Shown here piece by piece: positions 1 through 11,420 of a DNA stretch of 64,000 nucleotides (within the stretch, counting starts at the first letter, position 1; each line of letters opens with the position of its first letter). A program made the translations under genes and the position numbers. Below the pieces are notes generated by a model, which saw nothing but the letters and a program-made list of their open reading frames with translations, did not search any database and was not told the DNA's origin. Source of the DNA: Lichtheimia corymbifera B2541 (Eukaryota > Mucoromycota > Mucoromycetes > Mucorales > Lichtheimiaceae); contig JNEU01000207.1 in NCBI GenBank assembly GCA_000697475.1, positions 31,924-95,923 of the forward strand, written 5' to 3'.

Positions 1-297
1 GTTGGATGCCATTTTGTTGAATAAAGATTTGCATTTTACTTTATTGGTGATAATTAGTGGTAGAGGAGGTTTTATGTGTGACAACATGTTGAGTGAGTGG
101 ATATGAAAGGTGTGGAGGACATTAACAACTAGGAGAAGGGAATGAAGAGACGTATCGAAGGATGCATGTATGCGGATAAAAAGATCTTGTTGGCTAACAC
201 CGCCGCACACCAATTCCCGCTCCTATGACATGTGCCGCATGACTTTGGGCTCGCTGTTCATATCACCACTTGCTCTTTCTTTGGATACCCTGACACA

Positions 298-3200
298 ATG
301 GACTTTTCTTATTGCCTCACAAAGGACATTGAGCTTCCTGTTTCAATACGAATGTAAGACTATCTGATTCTCACGTCAGTGACAACAGGTTATTAACATA
401 AATACCACCATCAGTGCGAGCTTAGAAGGCACGCGAGATCGCCGTCAATGGATCAAGAACGACTCTCGACCTCACATTCATGACGAGTAAGCACTCATTC
501 CTAGGTCGATAACGCATTTCAAAACTAACATTGACTGCAAGGGAGCATACCGACTTTTATGTCACTGTACAGCTTTTTGGCGACAACAAGCCCTTGACGG
601 TTCCTGTTCGTACGTGCTACAAGGCGTTCAAATCTCACTGCAGGTGTGTGTGTGCGTGTGTGTGGTTCATGCTTGGGATATCAGGATCGATGTATTAAGA
701 AATGTACATAGCTGGAACGAATGGTTGACACTACCTATCAAATATTGCGAGTTGCCACCTTCAGCACAATGCGCTATCACTGTTTGGGATACAACAGGAC
801 CACGACAAGCTATACCCGTAGGCGGAACAACATTGCAGCTCTTTGGCAAATACTAGTAAGTGATGACAAGGATGACGGGTACAGAGGAATGCACTGACAC
901 GTGGATGTGCATACTAGTACTCTCCGAAAGGGCAAACATAAGCTGCATTTGTGGCCTGGTGTAGAATCAGATGGCAGAGTCAATTCCAAGACACCAAGTA
1001 AAGTCAAGATGGATGATGATATGGACAAGCTGGAAAAGGTACAAGAGAAAGAAAAGGGATATACGTGCGCGCATTCTAATATATGCATTGGTTGCTGTAG
1101 CTGGTCAAACGATATGATTGTGGCGATATTCGTCCAGTGGAGTGGTTGGATAACATGGCTTTTAGATACATTGAAAAGGCTCACACAGTAAGTGAAATGG
1201 ATGTGAAATGTGACATGCGTCATTAACTCTTTATCATAGAAAGCGGCTCAAAAATCAACTGATATGGCTTTATACATTGACCTTCCCAAATTCGATTTCC
1301 CGGTGGTTTTTGGAGAGATGGTAAGATATCATGGATGGCATGTATACTTGATAGTGTACCAATTCATACGCGTATATAGGAATACACATTACCTAATCCA
1401 AGCGATTCATTGGCAAATCCTCAGCAGCCAGCCTCACAGTCCAATGCAAATGTGATGAATCAATCGCTCCATAGCGATGTACCGGACCAACACCGACTTT
1501 CCAATGAACACCCAACCGATTCTCCTCGTTCATACGCACTCGTACTTGATCTGGACATTATCCGTGACAATCCGGTGGAAGCAAAGCATCGTCGTCTTGT
1601 TCGCAGTCATCGAAATGGACCACTGGATCGCGATTTGAAACCCAATCCAAAGATTCGAGACGAATTAAATGTAAGCATCATGATGAATGGATTAAGAAAA
1701 CGTATCAACCTCATCTATGTCTTCAGAGTATCATGTCTTATCCACCAACCCAAACGCTGACCACGGAAGAAAAGGATCTTGTTTGGAAATTCCGTTACTA
1801 CCTGACAAGGGACAAGAGGGTGAGTGCCGTTATGATGGTAGAGTGAGCTATTCCACTAATGAGGGAGGTACTAGGCCTTAACCAAGTTCTTGAAATGTGT
1901 GGTGTGGACGGATGCAACAGAAGTTAGACAAGCTGTGGATATCTTGTCCTTATGGGTCGACATTGACGTGGATGATGCTCTGGAGTTACTTGGCAAAGAA
2001 TTTGGCAACCGGGCTGTAAGGTCATATGCTGTCAATCAATTAAGAAAAGCGGATGATGATGTAAGTAAGCCTGGTTACGGGAGATGACCATAGCTCACAT
2101 ATACATGATAGGATCTGCTACTATACTTGTTGCAGCTTGTGCAAGCGTTGAAATTCGAACATCTCGTTGAGAAAGGATCAGGATCATACGAGTCGTCGTT
2201 GCTTCAGTTCTTGATTGATCGTGCTACCCGCAATCCTGTTTTGGGGAATTACTTTCATTGGTATGACTGGCCTCTTTTTCAAATTGTATGATCAACTAAT
2301 CGATGATCTCAGGTATCTCATGGTCGAGTGCGAAGACAAGATTGTCGGCAGAATGTACGCAAAAGTCACCTATCATTACTTTACTGCAATCTTAGAGGCA
2401 AGTCCAAATGTGGAATGGCGAAGGGCTAGCTCTAATATCATGATACAGGTTCCCTATGGTCATAATCGGCGTGATACCCTACGACAGCAGGGTGAGCTTA
2501 TCCAAACATTATCCAAGCTATCACAGCAAATACGAGCAATGAAGGAACCACGAGCTAAAAAGGTAAAAGGAGAAAAAAGCTCACGTGAATGATGTCTTAT
2601 GGATGATGTAGATTGAAAAATTGCGTGCCATCTTGGGTGATCCCAAAGGAATGTTGTCAAATCTCCCAGGCCTCCCATTGCCACTAGACCCCACTGTACG
2701 TGTCCGCAGCATTCTTCCAGGTGAGCATGATGACTGTTCTACTCTTATCCCGGCAAGGCTAACGACTCTCTCTTAGAAAAATCGAGCATCTTCAATAGCA
2801 ACCTCCAACCTCTTCGATTGACCTTTATATGCGATGATGGTTTAGAGTACCCAGTAAGTGGAATACCTCTTTTGATTGCAGTCAAGCGGATGAGGCTAAC
2901 CTATTGATGTCTACTTTAGGTTATCTTCAAGACGGGAGATGATTTACGGCAGGATCAGCTGGTCATCCAGATTATTACATTGATGGACAAGCTATTGCGC
3001 AAAGAGAATTTGGATCTTCGATTGACACCCTACAAGGTGCTTGCTACTGGACCAGAGCATGGTCTCATGCAATTCATCCCATCCATGTCCCTGGCAGCTG
3101 TGTTGAACGAGCATCAAAACAATGTCATTGACTTTTTCAAGAAACATCACCCAGATCCTGGTCCAGATGGCATTTATGGTGTGGATGCTCAAGTGATGGA

Positions 3201-3815
3201 AACATATATTCGCAGTTGTGGTAAGCTTATATCATCTCTTGCTTTCTTCATTGGGGGCTGACAGTGATTGTGTTTTAGCCGGTTACTGTGTCATCACCTA
3301 TTTACTGGGTGTAGGAGATCGCCATCTTGATAATCTGCTACTCTCTCCAGAAGGTCAGTGTCCGACTTCATCTGCAGCAAGTAAACTGACATATGTGTGT
3401 GCGTGTGTGTGTAGGCTACCTCTTCCATGTCGATTTTGGTTTTATCCTTGGACGAGATCCAAAGCCTTTCCCGCCACCTATGAAGCTCTGCAAAGAAATG
3501 ATTGAAGCTATGGGCGGTGCCAACTCTCGCCACTATGACAAGTTTAGGCAATACTGCTATACAGCTTTTACGACATTACGACGCAATGCCAACTTGATTC
3601 TCAACCTGTTTGCACTCATGGTGGATGCCAACATCCCTGATATCAAGATTGAACCTGATAAAGCTGTCAACAAGGTGCAGGAAAAGTTTAGGCTGGATCT
3701 CTCTGAAGAGGCAGCTATTGCTTATTTCCAGGGCTTGATTTCAGAAAGCGTGAATGCTCTATTCCCACAAATCATGGAGACTGTACACAAATGGGCACAA
3801 TACTGGCGTAGCTAG
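298..3815 (+). CDS. VPS34: Class III phosphatidylinositol 3-kinase Vps34
   Basis: Makes PI3P for endosomal sorting and autophagy, in complex with Vps15 and Beclin/Atg6. I reconstruct 18 exons: 298-353, 415-486, 542-643, 712-855, 918-1038, 1101-1187, 1240-1320, 1380-1670, 1727-1819, 1875-2060, 2112-2260, 2313-2397, 2449-2562, 2612-2720, 2777-2853, 2920-3220, 3279-3353, 3415-3815, giving 847 aa, near the family norm. The C2 domain covers about residues 1-220, a Gln/Ser-rich linker follows, then the helical PIK domain ([13 protein letters not shown]) and the kinase domain: Lys in [12 protein letters not shown] (about 590), GDRHLDN catalytic loop (about 702), DFGF (about 722), C-terminus AQYWRS. 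The start was chosen because the ATG at 298 opens [14 protein letters not shown], which fits the family. Exon 12 appears to end at a GC donor. Intron 3 begins, and intron 17 ends, in GT repeats. Confidence 0.95.
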
Positions 3816-3884
3816 GATAGTAAACAAGTAATCTCTACAATAAAAATGTTATTCACCTACCAGTCAGGATTACCTTGTGGAGTG

Positions 3885-4010
3885 GCTACGCTACCTATGA
3901 AGAATAATGATCTTACAATAAACTTACGCATTTATGCAACCACATTACTATCTCGGTATCCATCTTTACAGGGACTGCAACCTTTTGCTTTATAAGAGGC
4001 TATCTATGCA
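3885..4010 (+). repeat. Left terminal segment of R1, shared with R2
   Basis: The stretch from CTACCTATG through the ACAATAAAC and CAACCACATTA motifs to AATAAACTGC matches 54045-54185 almost collinearly, while the sequence to its left differs. This marks a shared left boundary, only about 70 bp after the VPS34 stop codon. Confidence 0.7.
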
Positions 4011-4977
4011 ATAAACTGCATGTTCCGCCCGTTCATCATTTCTCCTACATTTGGGTTTCCCCGCATCCAAAATCTTCATAATGAAGCGTGCAGTTTTTAA
4101 ATAAATGGAGTTGATCAGCATGACTCAGAGCACCTTCTGACCAAGTTTCAAGTTTGAGAGGGCGAATCCCAAAATCATTTATACTGTTTCGATAAATCAT
4201 GGATTCGACGGGTACCCAATTTCCGACCAGCATAGTCAATCCCACATTATACCCTCCCATTCAAAATTTTGAAATGAAGTGTGGGTTCTTTATTAATACA
4301 AAATTGATCAGCATGCCAAAGAGCATCGTGTTTACAAGTTTGAGGCTCAAGATGATGAATCAATTTACAGTGTGACCCATTTAATTTCCACTTCCTCTCT
4401 CAGCTTCTTGCCTTTTCTTCTTAATAGGGGTAAGGTTTGAAGGGTTCTTATTGGTGGAGAGTGCATGATAGACAATCTCTAAACAGTAAGGTTTGCCTAT
4501 GATGGTGTGGTTAACAAGCATAAATGATCAGTGCATCCAAGACATGAGCGGTAATGGTATTGTTTGCCTCTAGGGTTCATTCTTATACAAGGCTATACAT
4601 ACAAGGTGGATCATGCTGATAGGGCCATTGTCATAGGTAAGCACTATGATGTATGTACTTGTGCCACAGAGCTCATCATCTTAGCCGTAATGATTTAAGC
4701 TTACAATGGATCAAGCTTCCGTGACAAGCAGGGTTGTTGGGTACTATTATTATGGGTTTATTAACATTGAAGATACAAGCGTCTATTTAAACATGTATAC
4801 AATCAGTTATTGGCACTACCCATTGTCTAATGAACATATGAACAATGAAGTTTTAATGAATGTAATATGACAGAAGGAACAAGAGCGTCTCTATACAATG
4901 ATGTGGGTATAATCCAATCTCCCCTTCCGGCCTTCAAACTTCTATCCTTCCTTTCCTTCCAGATGCCAACCAGTGGA

Positions 4978-5430
4978 TCACAAAGAATCAGCAGGTGTCG
5001 TTGTGTCTGTATTCTTGGTTGCTGCCGTCATAGCATCTTCATCCAAATTTGTAAAAGTAGCTGTTGCATGCATTGACTTGAATGTTGCAATATCATCCAT
5101 GGTGGTAAATCCTCTCTTGTCAAAGATATAAGCCCTCGTTTCCATGCCATCCAATTCATCCAATCCATCATCATCCTCAGCCGTATCCACGTGTTCGTTA
5201 CTGCTGACGACGAGCCAAGTAGCCAAAGCAACATTCCAGGATTCCACATTACTGCACTTGATTGCATCCATCCATTCATCCATAACCGTTGCGAGTCCAA
5301 TAAGAAAGAGCCTCTGTGATCGCTGCTGATATGCTTCCTTTTCCATCCGAGTGTTCGTCTCTCTCTTTCTTGGTCATTTTCAGTGCAGCTTATTGCGGGA
5401 TACTTGATAGCTGATATGGGACCATCCATT
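4978..5430 (-). pseudogene. Decayed element ORF, R1 copy
   Basis: The minus strand keeps a 122-residue frame (5346-4978) beginning MEKEAYQQ and holding IKCS, ATWLVVSS and an acidic DGLDELDG stretch. A second overlapping frame (5429-5028) is also open. Related but broken copies lie at 55632-56210 (+), 56582-57307 (-) and 60039-60522 (+). In the last the same start is followed at once by a stop. This looks like remnants of an element-encoded gene; the product is not recognised, and which frame was coding is unclear. Confidence 0.5.
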
Positions 5431-6000
5431 AGAAGTCGTATGCATCATTGCAAGTTGCCACACGTAAATAAAGCTGCTTTTATACAATGGCTATCAGCTG
5501 TCCACGTGAAGAGGCCGCAAGCAACTTGAAACAATGGAGACCTTGCTAATGGCAGCTGCTGTTACGGGATGGTTGTGGCAGAGGAGCGTGTTGTAGTAGT
5601 AGAGTGACAAGATTGTGAACGCTGCTTGAGACAATAAAGTCATTGCTAATAGTAGCTGCTGGAATGAATGCTGTTTCGTTTGATTGTGGCATTGGAGTGT
5701 GCAAGACAGTGTGTGCTTTCAAGAAAGGCGTGTGTTGAAGTGGGGTGGACAGGCCATGAGCTTGTCATTCAGCTCAAGACAATCGGATATTCGTAGCATT
5801 GACATGGTGTATCGGAAGCAAGGCAATCGTTCGCAGGTTGTAGTTGTACTTGAATGGGGGCAACAGTTGAGAATGGGAGGAGGAAGAGGCAAGAACCGAG
5901 AGTGGAAGAAGTGGAAATTAAATAGGTCAGGCACAATCCGACAGATGCATGCACTCTATAAATTACTCCACGACCTTGATGGCCTCTCTCAAACCTGAAA
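5423..6000 (+). repeat. Left subterminal arm of R1
   Basis: This is inverted relative to 10200-10765. Shared landmarks are CACGTAAATAAAGCTGC near 5461, the TTGTGGCAGAGGAG-type segments, and the stretch ending in CAACAGTTGAGAATGGGAGG near 5880. Similarity between the arms is high, with scattered substitutions and small indels. The same arm appears in R2 at 55010-55560, 57375-57870 and 59340-59930. Confidence 0.8.
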
Positions 6001-6830
6001 CTTGCACACAAGGTGCTCTAGGACATGCTGATCAACTTTGTCTTAATGACGAACCCACACTTCATTTGAAAATTTCGAATGGGAGAGCATAATGTGGGGT
6101 TGACTATGACGGATGGAAATTGGGAAAGCGCCGGATTTATGAAAAAGTCAATTAGTATGTAGTTTCTTGGGATTCCCCATTTCGCACTTGAAACTTGGTC
6201 AGAAGGTACTCTAGGACATGCTGATCAACTTTGTCTTAATGACGAACCCACACTTCATTTGAAAATTTCGAATGGGAGAGCATAATGTGGGGTTGACTAT
6301 GACGGATGGAAATTGGGAAAGCGCCGGATTTATGAAAAAGTCAATTAGTATGTAGTTTCTTGGGATTCCCCATTTCGCACTTGAAACTTGGTCAGAAGGT
6401 ACTCTCGCACATGCTGATCAACTCCATTCATTTAAAAACCGCATGGTTCATTATGGACACTTTGAATGCCGGCCAGCCCAAATGTAGGAGAGACAAAGAC
6501 AAAAGTAGGGTAGACGCTCCTGTTCCCCGAGATTGCCCACCTCGAACCTGAAACTTTCACACAACATCCTTTCGACCACGGCGAGCAATTTCGTTCTCAT
6601 AAAGTCCCCATGATTCGTTATGAAAAAACCTGCATGCAGGAGAGACGACAAATGGATGGAAACATAAATAGGGTGTACGGCCGTGCGCGCCGATATTGCC
6701 CATGGCGACGTCGAAACTTGGTAAGGAGGTGCTCTCGGTCATGCTGATCAACATCGTTCTCATAATCCTCTAAACATCATTATGGAGATTTGGAGATACA
6801 GGCACCTTCATGTTTTACCTATGCTGTAAG
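6000..6830 (-). repeat. Module array, left side of R1
   Basis: About five diverged copies of a module that on the minus strand reads AATGAA...AGTTGATCAGCATG...AAGTTTCAGGTTCGA. Two nearly identical copies (around 6021 and 6214) are spaced 193 bp apart. The array is the mirror of 8700-10200 but shorter. Confidence 0.8.
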
Positions 6831-6954
6831 CGTGATGCCATAGGAAAGGTGGTGTTTGTTCATTGTGAAGCAAGTTGGCCCTAATAGAGCGGAAGGTGCA
6901 CAGGGGCGTGCTTGTGTAACACAGCCCATTTGCATGATACTTCATAATGAACAA

Positions 6955-7330
6955 ACACCACTTGTCACATAGCATCACGTTTACAGCATATGTAAAAACA
7001 TAAAGGTACCTGTATCTCTAAACTTCACAATGAAACGTGGGGTCTTCAATCGAACAAAGTTGCTCGTCGGGGTGAAGCGCACCTTGGGTGCAAGTTTCAC
7101 GATCAGGCTCGCCGATCCTAGATTTCGCAATGTCACCACCAGCCAAAGTCGAAAAAAAAATTCTCGAGGTCGACCCAGATCTACTTTGGCTGGAGGTGAC
7201 ATTGCAAAATCTAGGAGTGGCGAGTTTGATCGTGAAACTTGCACCCAAGGTGCGCTTCACCCTGCCGAGCAACTTTGTTCGATTGAAGACCCCACGTTTG
7301 ATTGTAAAGTTTAGAGATACAGGCACCTTT
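6955..7330. repeat. Palindromic hairpin P1 in R1
   Basis: Arms from about 6955-7150 and 7180-7330 are inverted copies (GAAACGTGGGGTCTTC on one side, GAAGACCCCACGTTTG on the other) around a short spacer containing an A-run and CTCGAGGTCGAC. Both strands are open over about 95-100 codons and translate to related peptides, as expected of a palindrome. A related hairpin lies at 8130-8545. Confidence 0.85.
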
Positions 7331-7439
7331 ATGTTTTACATATGCTGTAAATGTGATGCTATATGTAAAGTGGTGTCTGTTCATTGTCAAGTAGCTCAAC
7401 CCGGATAGAGCGGAAGATGGGCAGTGGCGTGCTTGTGTA

Positions 7440-7755
7440 CCACAGCTCATTTGTATGATACTCCACAATGAAGAAAAATCACTTGTCATATAGCATCATG
7501 CTTTTCAGCATATGTAAAAACGAGAAAGTGCATTTAACTCAAAACTTTACAATGAAACATCGGATCTTTGATAGAACAATATTGCTCGTCGTGGTAGAGC
7601 GCACCTTGTCAACCTTGTTTCACGATCACGGTTGCCAATCCTCGATACATTCGCTTTTACGTTTTTACATATGCTGAAAGCGTGATGCTTATGATAAGTG
7701 GTGTTTGTTCATTGTGAAGTATCATGCAAATGAGCTGTGGTACACAAGCACGCCA
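7440..7755. repeat. Inverted hinge unit in R1
   Basis: The sequence around 7440-7480 (CACAGCTCATTTG, TGATACTCCACAATGAA) recurs inverted around 7700-7745, flanking one degenerate module at 7552. This is one of at least three alternating inverted units in the centre of R1. Confidence 0.65.
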
Positions 7756-8129
7756 CTGCCCATCTTCCGCTCTATCAGGGTTGAGCTACTTGACAATGAA
7801 CAAACACCACTTGTCATATAGCATCATGCTTTTCAGTATATGCAAAAGCGTATAAGTACATTTATCTCAAAACTTTACAATGAAACATGGGATCTTTCAT
7901 AGAACAGTATTGCTCGTCGTGGTAGAGCGCACCTTGTCAATCATGATTCACCATCAAGCTTGCCAATCCTCGATGCAGGCACTTTTACGTTTTTACATAT
8001 GCTGAAAGCATGATGCTATATGACAAGCAGTGTTGATCATTGCGAAGTACCATTCAAATGAGCTGTGTTGCACAAGCACGCCGCTGCGTATCTTCCGCTC
8101 TATCAGGGTCAAGCTACTTCACAATGAAC

Positions 8130-8545
8130 AAAGGCCACCTTTCATATAGCGTCATGGTTACAGCATATGTAAAACACAAAGTTGCCCATAACTAAAAATT
8201 TTACAATGAAACGTGGGGTCTTCAATCGAACAAAGTTGCTCGTCTGGGTGAAGCGCACCTTGGGTGCAACTTTCACGATCGTCGCGGCCGATCTCAGATT
8301 CACCCAATGTTGCCACCAGCCAAAGTCGAAAAAAAAATTCAAGAGGTCAACCCAAGATCCACTTTGGCCGATGGTGACATTGCGAAATTTGGGATCGGCG
8401 AGCTGGATCGTGAAACTTGCACCCAAGGTGCGCTTCACCCCGACGAGCAACTTTGTTCGATTGAAGACCCCACGTTTGATTGTAAAGTTTAGAGATACAG
8501 GCACCTTTATGTTTTACATATGCTGTAAATGTGATGCTATATGAC
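8130..8545. repeat. Palindromic hairpin P3 in R1
   Basis: Second copy of the P1-type hairpin, with arms about 8160-8320 and 8350-8545 and again an A-run near the centre (about 8329-8340). Its arms have diverged from P1 by point changes. Confidence 0.8.
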
Positions 8546-8699
8546 AAGGGGTCTTTGTTCATTGTGGAGTATCATGCAAATGAGCTGTGTTACACAAGCA
8601 CGCCCCTGCGCATCTTCCGCTCTATCAGTCTCAATCTACTTTACAATAAACAAATACCACTTGTCATATGGCATCACGCTTACAGCATAGTAAAAACAT

Positions 8700-10200
8700 A
8701 AAGGTGCCTGTATCTAGAAACCTCCATATTGATGTGTAGAGGCTTTATGAGAACGATGTTGATCAGCATGACCGAGAGCACCTCCTAACCAAGTTTCGAC
8801 GTCGCCATGGGCAATATCGGCGCGCACGGCCGTGCACCCTATTTATGTTTCCATCCATTTGCCGTCTCTCCTACATTCAAGGTTTTCATAATGAACTCTG
8901 GGGACTTTATGAGAACGAAATTGTTCAGCGTAGTCGAAAGGACGTTGTGTGAAAGTTTCAGGTTCGAGGTGGGCAATCTCGGGGAACAGGAGCGCCGACC
9001 CTACTTTCTCCTACATTTGGGCTGGCCGGCATTCAAAATGTTCATAATGAACCATGCGGTTTTTAAATGAATGGAGTTGATCAGCATGTGCGAGAGTACC
9101 TTCTGACCAAGTTTCAAGTGCGAAATGGGGAATCCCAAGAAACTACATACTAATTGACTTTTTCATAAATCCGGCGCTTTCCCAATTTCCATCCGTCATA
9201 GTCAACCCCACATTATGCTCTCCCATTCGAAATTTTCAAATGAAGTGTGGGTTCGTTATTAAGACAAAGTTGATCAGCATGTCCTAAAGCACCTTGTGTG
9301 CAAGTTTCAGGTTCGAGGTGGGCAATCTCGGGGAACAGGAGCGCCGACCCTACTTTCTCCTACATTTGGGCTGGCCGGCATTCAAAATGTTCATAATGAA
9401 CCATGCGGTTTTTAAATGAATGGAGTTGATCAGCATGTGCGAGAGTACCTTCTGACCAAGTTTCAAGTGCGAAATGGGGAATCCCAAGAAACTACATACT
9501 AATTGACTTTTTCATAAATCCGGCGCGTTCCCAATTTCCATCCGTCATAGTCAACCCCACATTATGCTCTCCCATTCGAAATTTTCAAATGAAGTGTGGG
9601 TTCGTTATTAAGACAAAGTTGATCAGCATGTCCTAAAGCACCTTGTGTGAAAGTTTCAGGTTCGAGGTGGGCAATCTCGGGGAACAGGAGCGCCGACCCT
9701 ACTTTCTCCTACATTTGGGCTGGCCGGCATTCAAAATGTTCATAATGAACCATGCGGTTTTTAAATGAATGGAGTTGATCAGCATGTGCGAGAGTACCTT
9801 CTGACCAAGTTTCAAGTGCGAAATGGGGAATCCCAAGAAACTACATACTAATTGACTTTTTCATAAATCCGGCGCTTTCCCAATTTCCATCCGTCATAGT
9901 CAACCCCACATTATACTCTCCCATTCGAAATGTTCATAATGAACCATGCGGTTTTTAAATGAATGGAGTTGATCAGCATGTGCGAGAGTACCTTCTGACC
10001 AAGTTTCAAGTGCGAAATGGGGAATCCCAAGAAACTACATACTAATTGACTTTTTCATAAATCCGGCGCTTTCCCAATTTCCATCCGTCATAGTCAACCC
10101 CACATTATGCTCTCCCATTCGAAATTTTCAAATGAAGTGTGGGTTCGTTATTAAGACAAAGTTGATCAGCATGTCCTAAAGCACCTTGTGTGCAAGTTTC
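8700..10200 (+). repeat. Module array with 349-bp higher-order repeat, right side of R1
   Basis: Two diverged monomer types alternate. The marker CCATGCGGTT lies at 9052, 9401, 9750 and 9944, so the dimer period is 349 bp twice, then 194 bp where one monomer is missing. Copies are nearly identical, pointing to recent unequal exchange. Each monomer carries the TTGATCAGCATG core. Confidence 0.85.
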
Positions 10201-10765
10201 AGGTTTAAGAGAGGCAATCAAGGTCGTGGAGTAATTTATAGTGTGCATGGATTTGCATGACAGTGCCTGACCTATTTTAATTTCCAGCTTCTTCCTCTTC
10301 CTCCTCCCATTCTCAACTGTTGCCCCCATTCAAGTACAACTTCAACCTGCAAACGATTGTCTTGCTTCCGATCCACCATGTCAATGCTACGAATACCTTG
10401 ATCCGATTGTCTTGAGCTTAATGGCAAGCTCGTGGCGTGTGCACCCCACTTCAACACACGCCTTTCTTGAAAGCACACACTGTCTTGCACACTCCAATGC
10501 CACAATCAAACGAAACAGCATTCATTCCAGCAGTTACTATTAGCAATGACTTTATTTTCTCAAGCAGCGTTTACAATCTTGTCACTCTACTACTACAACA
10601 CGCTCCTCTTACACAACCATCCCGTAACAGCAGCTGCCAATAGCAAGGTCTCCATTGTCTCAAGCTACTTGCGGCCTCTTCACGTGGACAGCTGATAGCC
10701 CTTGTATAAAGGCAGATTTATTTACGTGTAGCAGTTTGCTTTCAATACATACGACTCTTATGGAT
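10200..10765 (-). repeat. Right subterminal arm of R1
   Basis: Inverted partner of 5423-6000, ending near CACGTGGACAGCTGATAG and TTTACGTGTAGCAG. The decayed ORF found outside the left arm is not present on this side. Confidence 0.8.
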
Positions 10766-10790
10766 ATGGATATGGATATGGATATGAGTA
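10757..10790. repeat. GGATAT hexamer microsatellite
   Basis: About four to five tandem ATGGAT/GGATAT units directly outside the right arm of R1. Confidence 0.8.
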
Positions 10791-10795
10791 CATGG

Positions 10796-11420
10796 AATGG
10801 ATGGATATGGGCATATACGACACGTGAAAAAGGAGCTTTGTTCTTACGTATACATTGTCAACTTGCATCCAACCATCATACTTTAAACTCTTCAATGGCA
10901 GCCACAGTCATCATCCTTTGTGCAACCTGTCAACCATGTTTTGCGACACTACATATGCAGATAATTCGCTCGATCCATTCACTTTTGCACAATGCGCCCT
11001 AAAGGATAGAAACTCCCAACATCGATGTATCTCTCCCATTGCAGCAATTCAATATCTCTTGTGAATGATGTGGAGTAAAGGACTATTTCAGCGAATATGG
11101 ATTGTGTTGGCAACCAATTCTAAGACTTATGGTGTAAGAGACCTTCCTTCTTCTTGAGTTGGACCTTGTCGTGTATGGGCACGTGATGGATGCATTGTAT
11201 TATATACCCACTTGTCAATGCTGAAATAAAGGGAAAAAGAAATGGAGGGAAAGGGCTTAACTGGTTCATTGTACATTGAACAAAGGCTGTATTCGATAGC
11301 ATATCTTATCTCCTCCTTTTCTTTGTGATCAACTCTTATCAATAACATCTTACATACCACACGTCCCTTTTCATGTTTTAGATATTTAAGATAATGACAT
11401 TTGAAGAATCAATGCAGTTT
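10796..11420. other. Intergenic, nothing identified
   Basis: Unique-looking sequence between R1 and the 3' end of the first F-box gene. Short open frames here have no coding character that I can support. Confidence 0.5.

Larger units (their letters stand above)
3885..10795. repeat. R1: composite inverted-repeat element with no intact gene
   Basis: This 6.9 kb block lies between VPS34 and an F-box gene. It contains a left terminal segment (3885-4380), a spacer (about 4390-4980), a decayed ORF on the minus strand (4978-5430), a subterminal arm (5423-6000), an array of modules facing minus (6000-6830), a central block of alternating inverted sequences (6830-8700), an array of modules facing plus (8700-10200), and the inverted partner of the subterminal arm (10200-10765). 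The arms can be read directly: the coding-like stretch starting MWHWSVQDSVCF runs plus from 5684 and minus from 10505. The left end and all internal parts recur in R2 (54045-60530). I see no transposase, reverse transcriptase or tyrosine recombinase. A foldback-like mobile element is an inference, and boundaries are approximate. Confidence 0.85.

Noticed and set aside
7018..7408. About 100-codon frames on both strands of the P1 hairpin
   Set aside because: They mirror each other because the DNA is palindromic; not evidence for a gene.
9019..10200. Possible CRISPR-like array in the evenly spaced repeats
   Set aside because: Units are about 156-194 bp with no short identical repeat and unique spacers, and the genome is eukaryotic; it is a satellite-like array.
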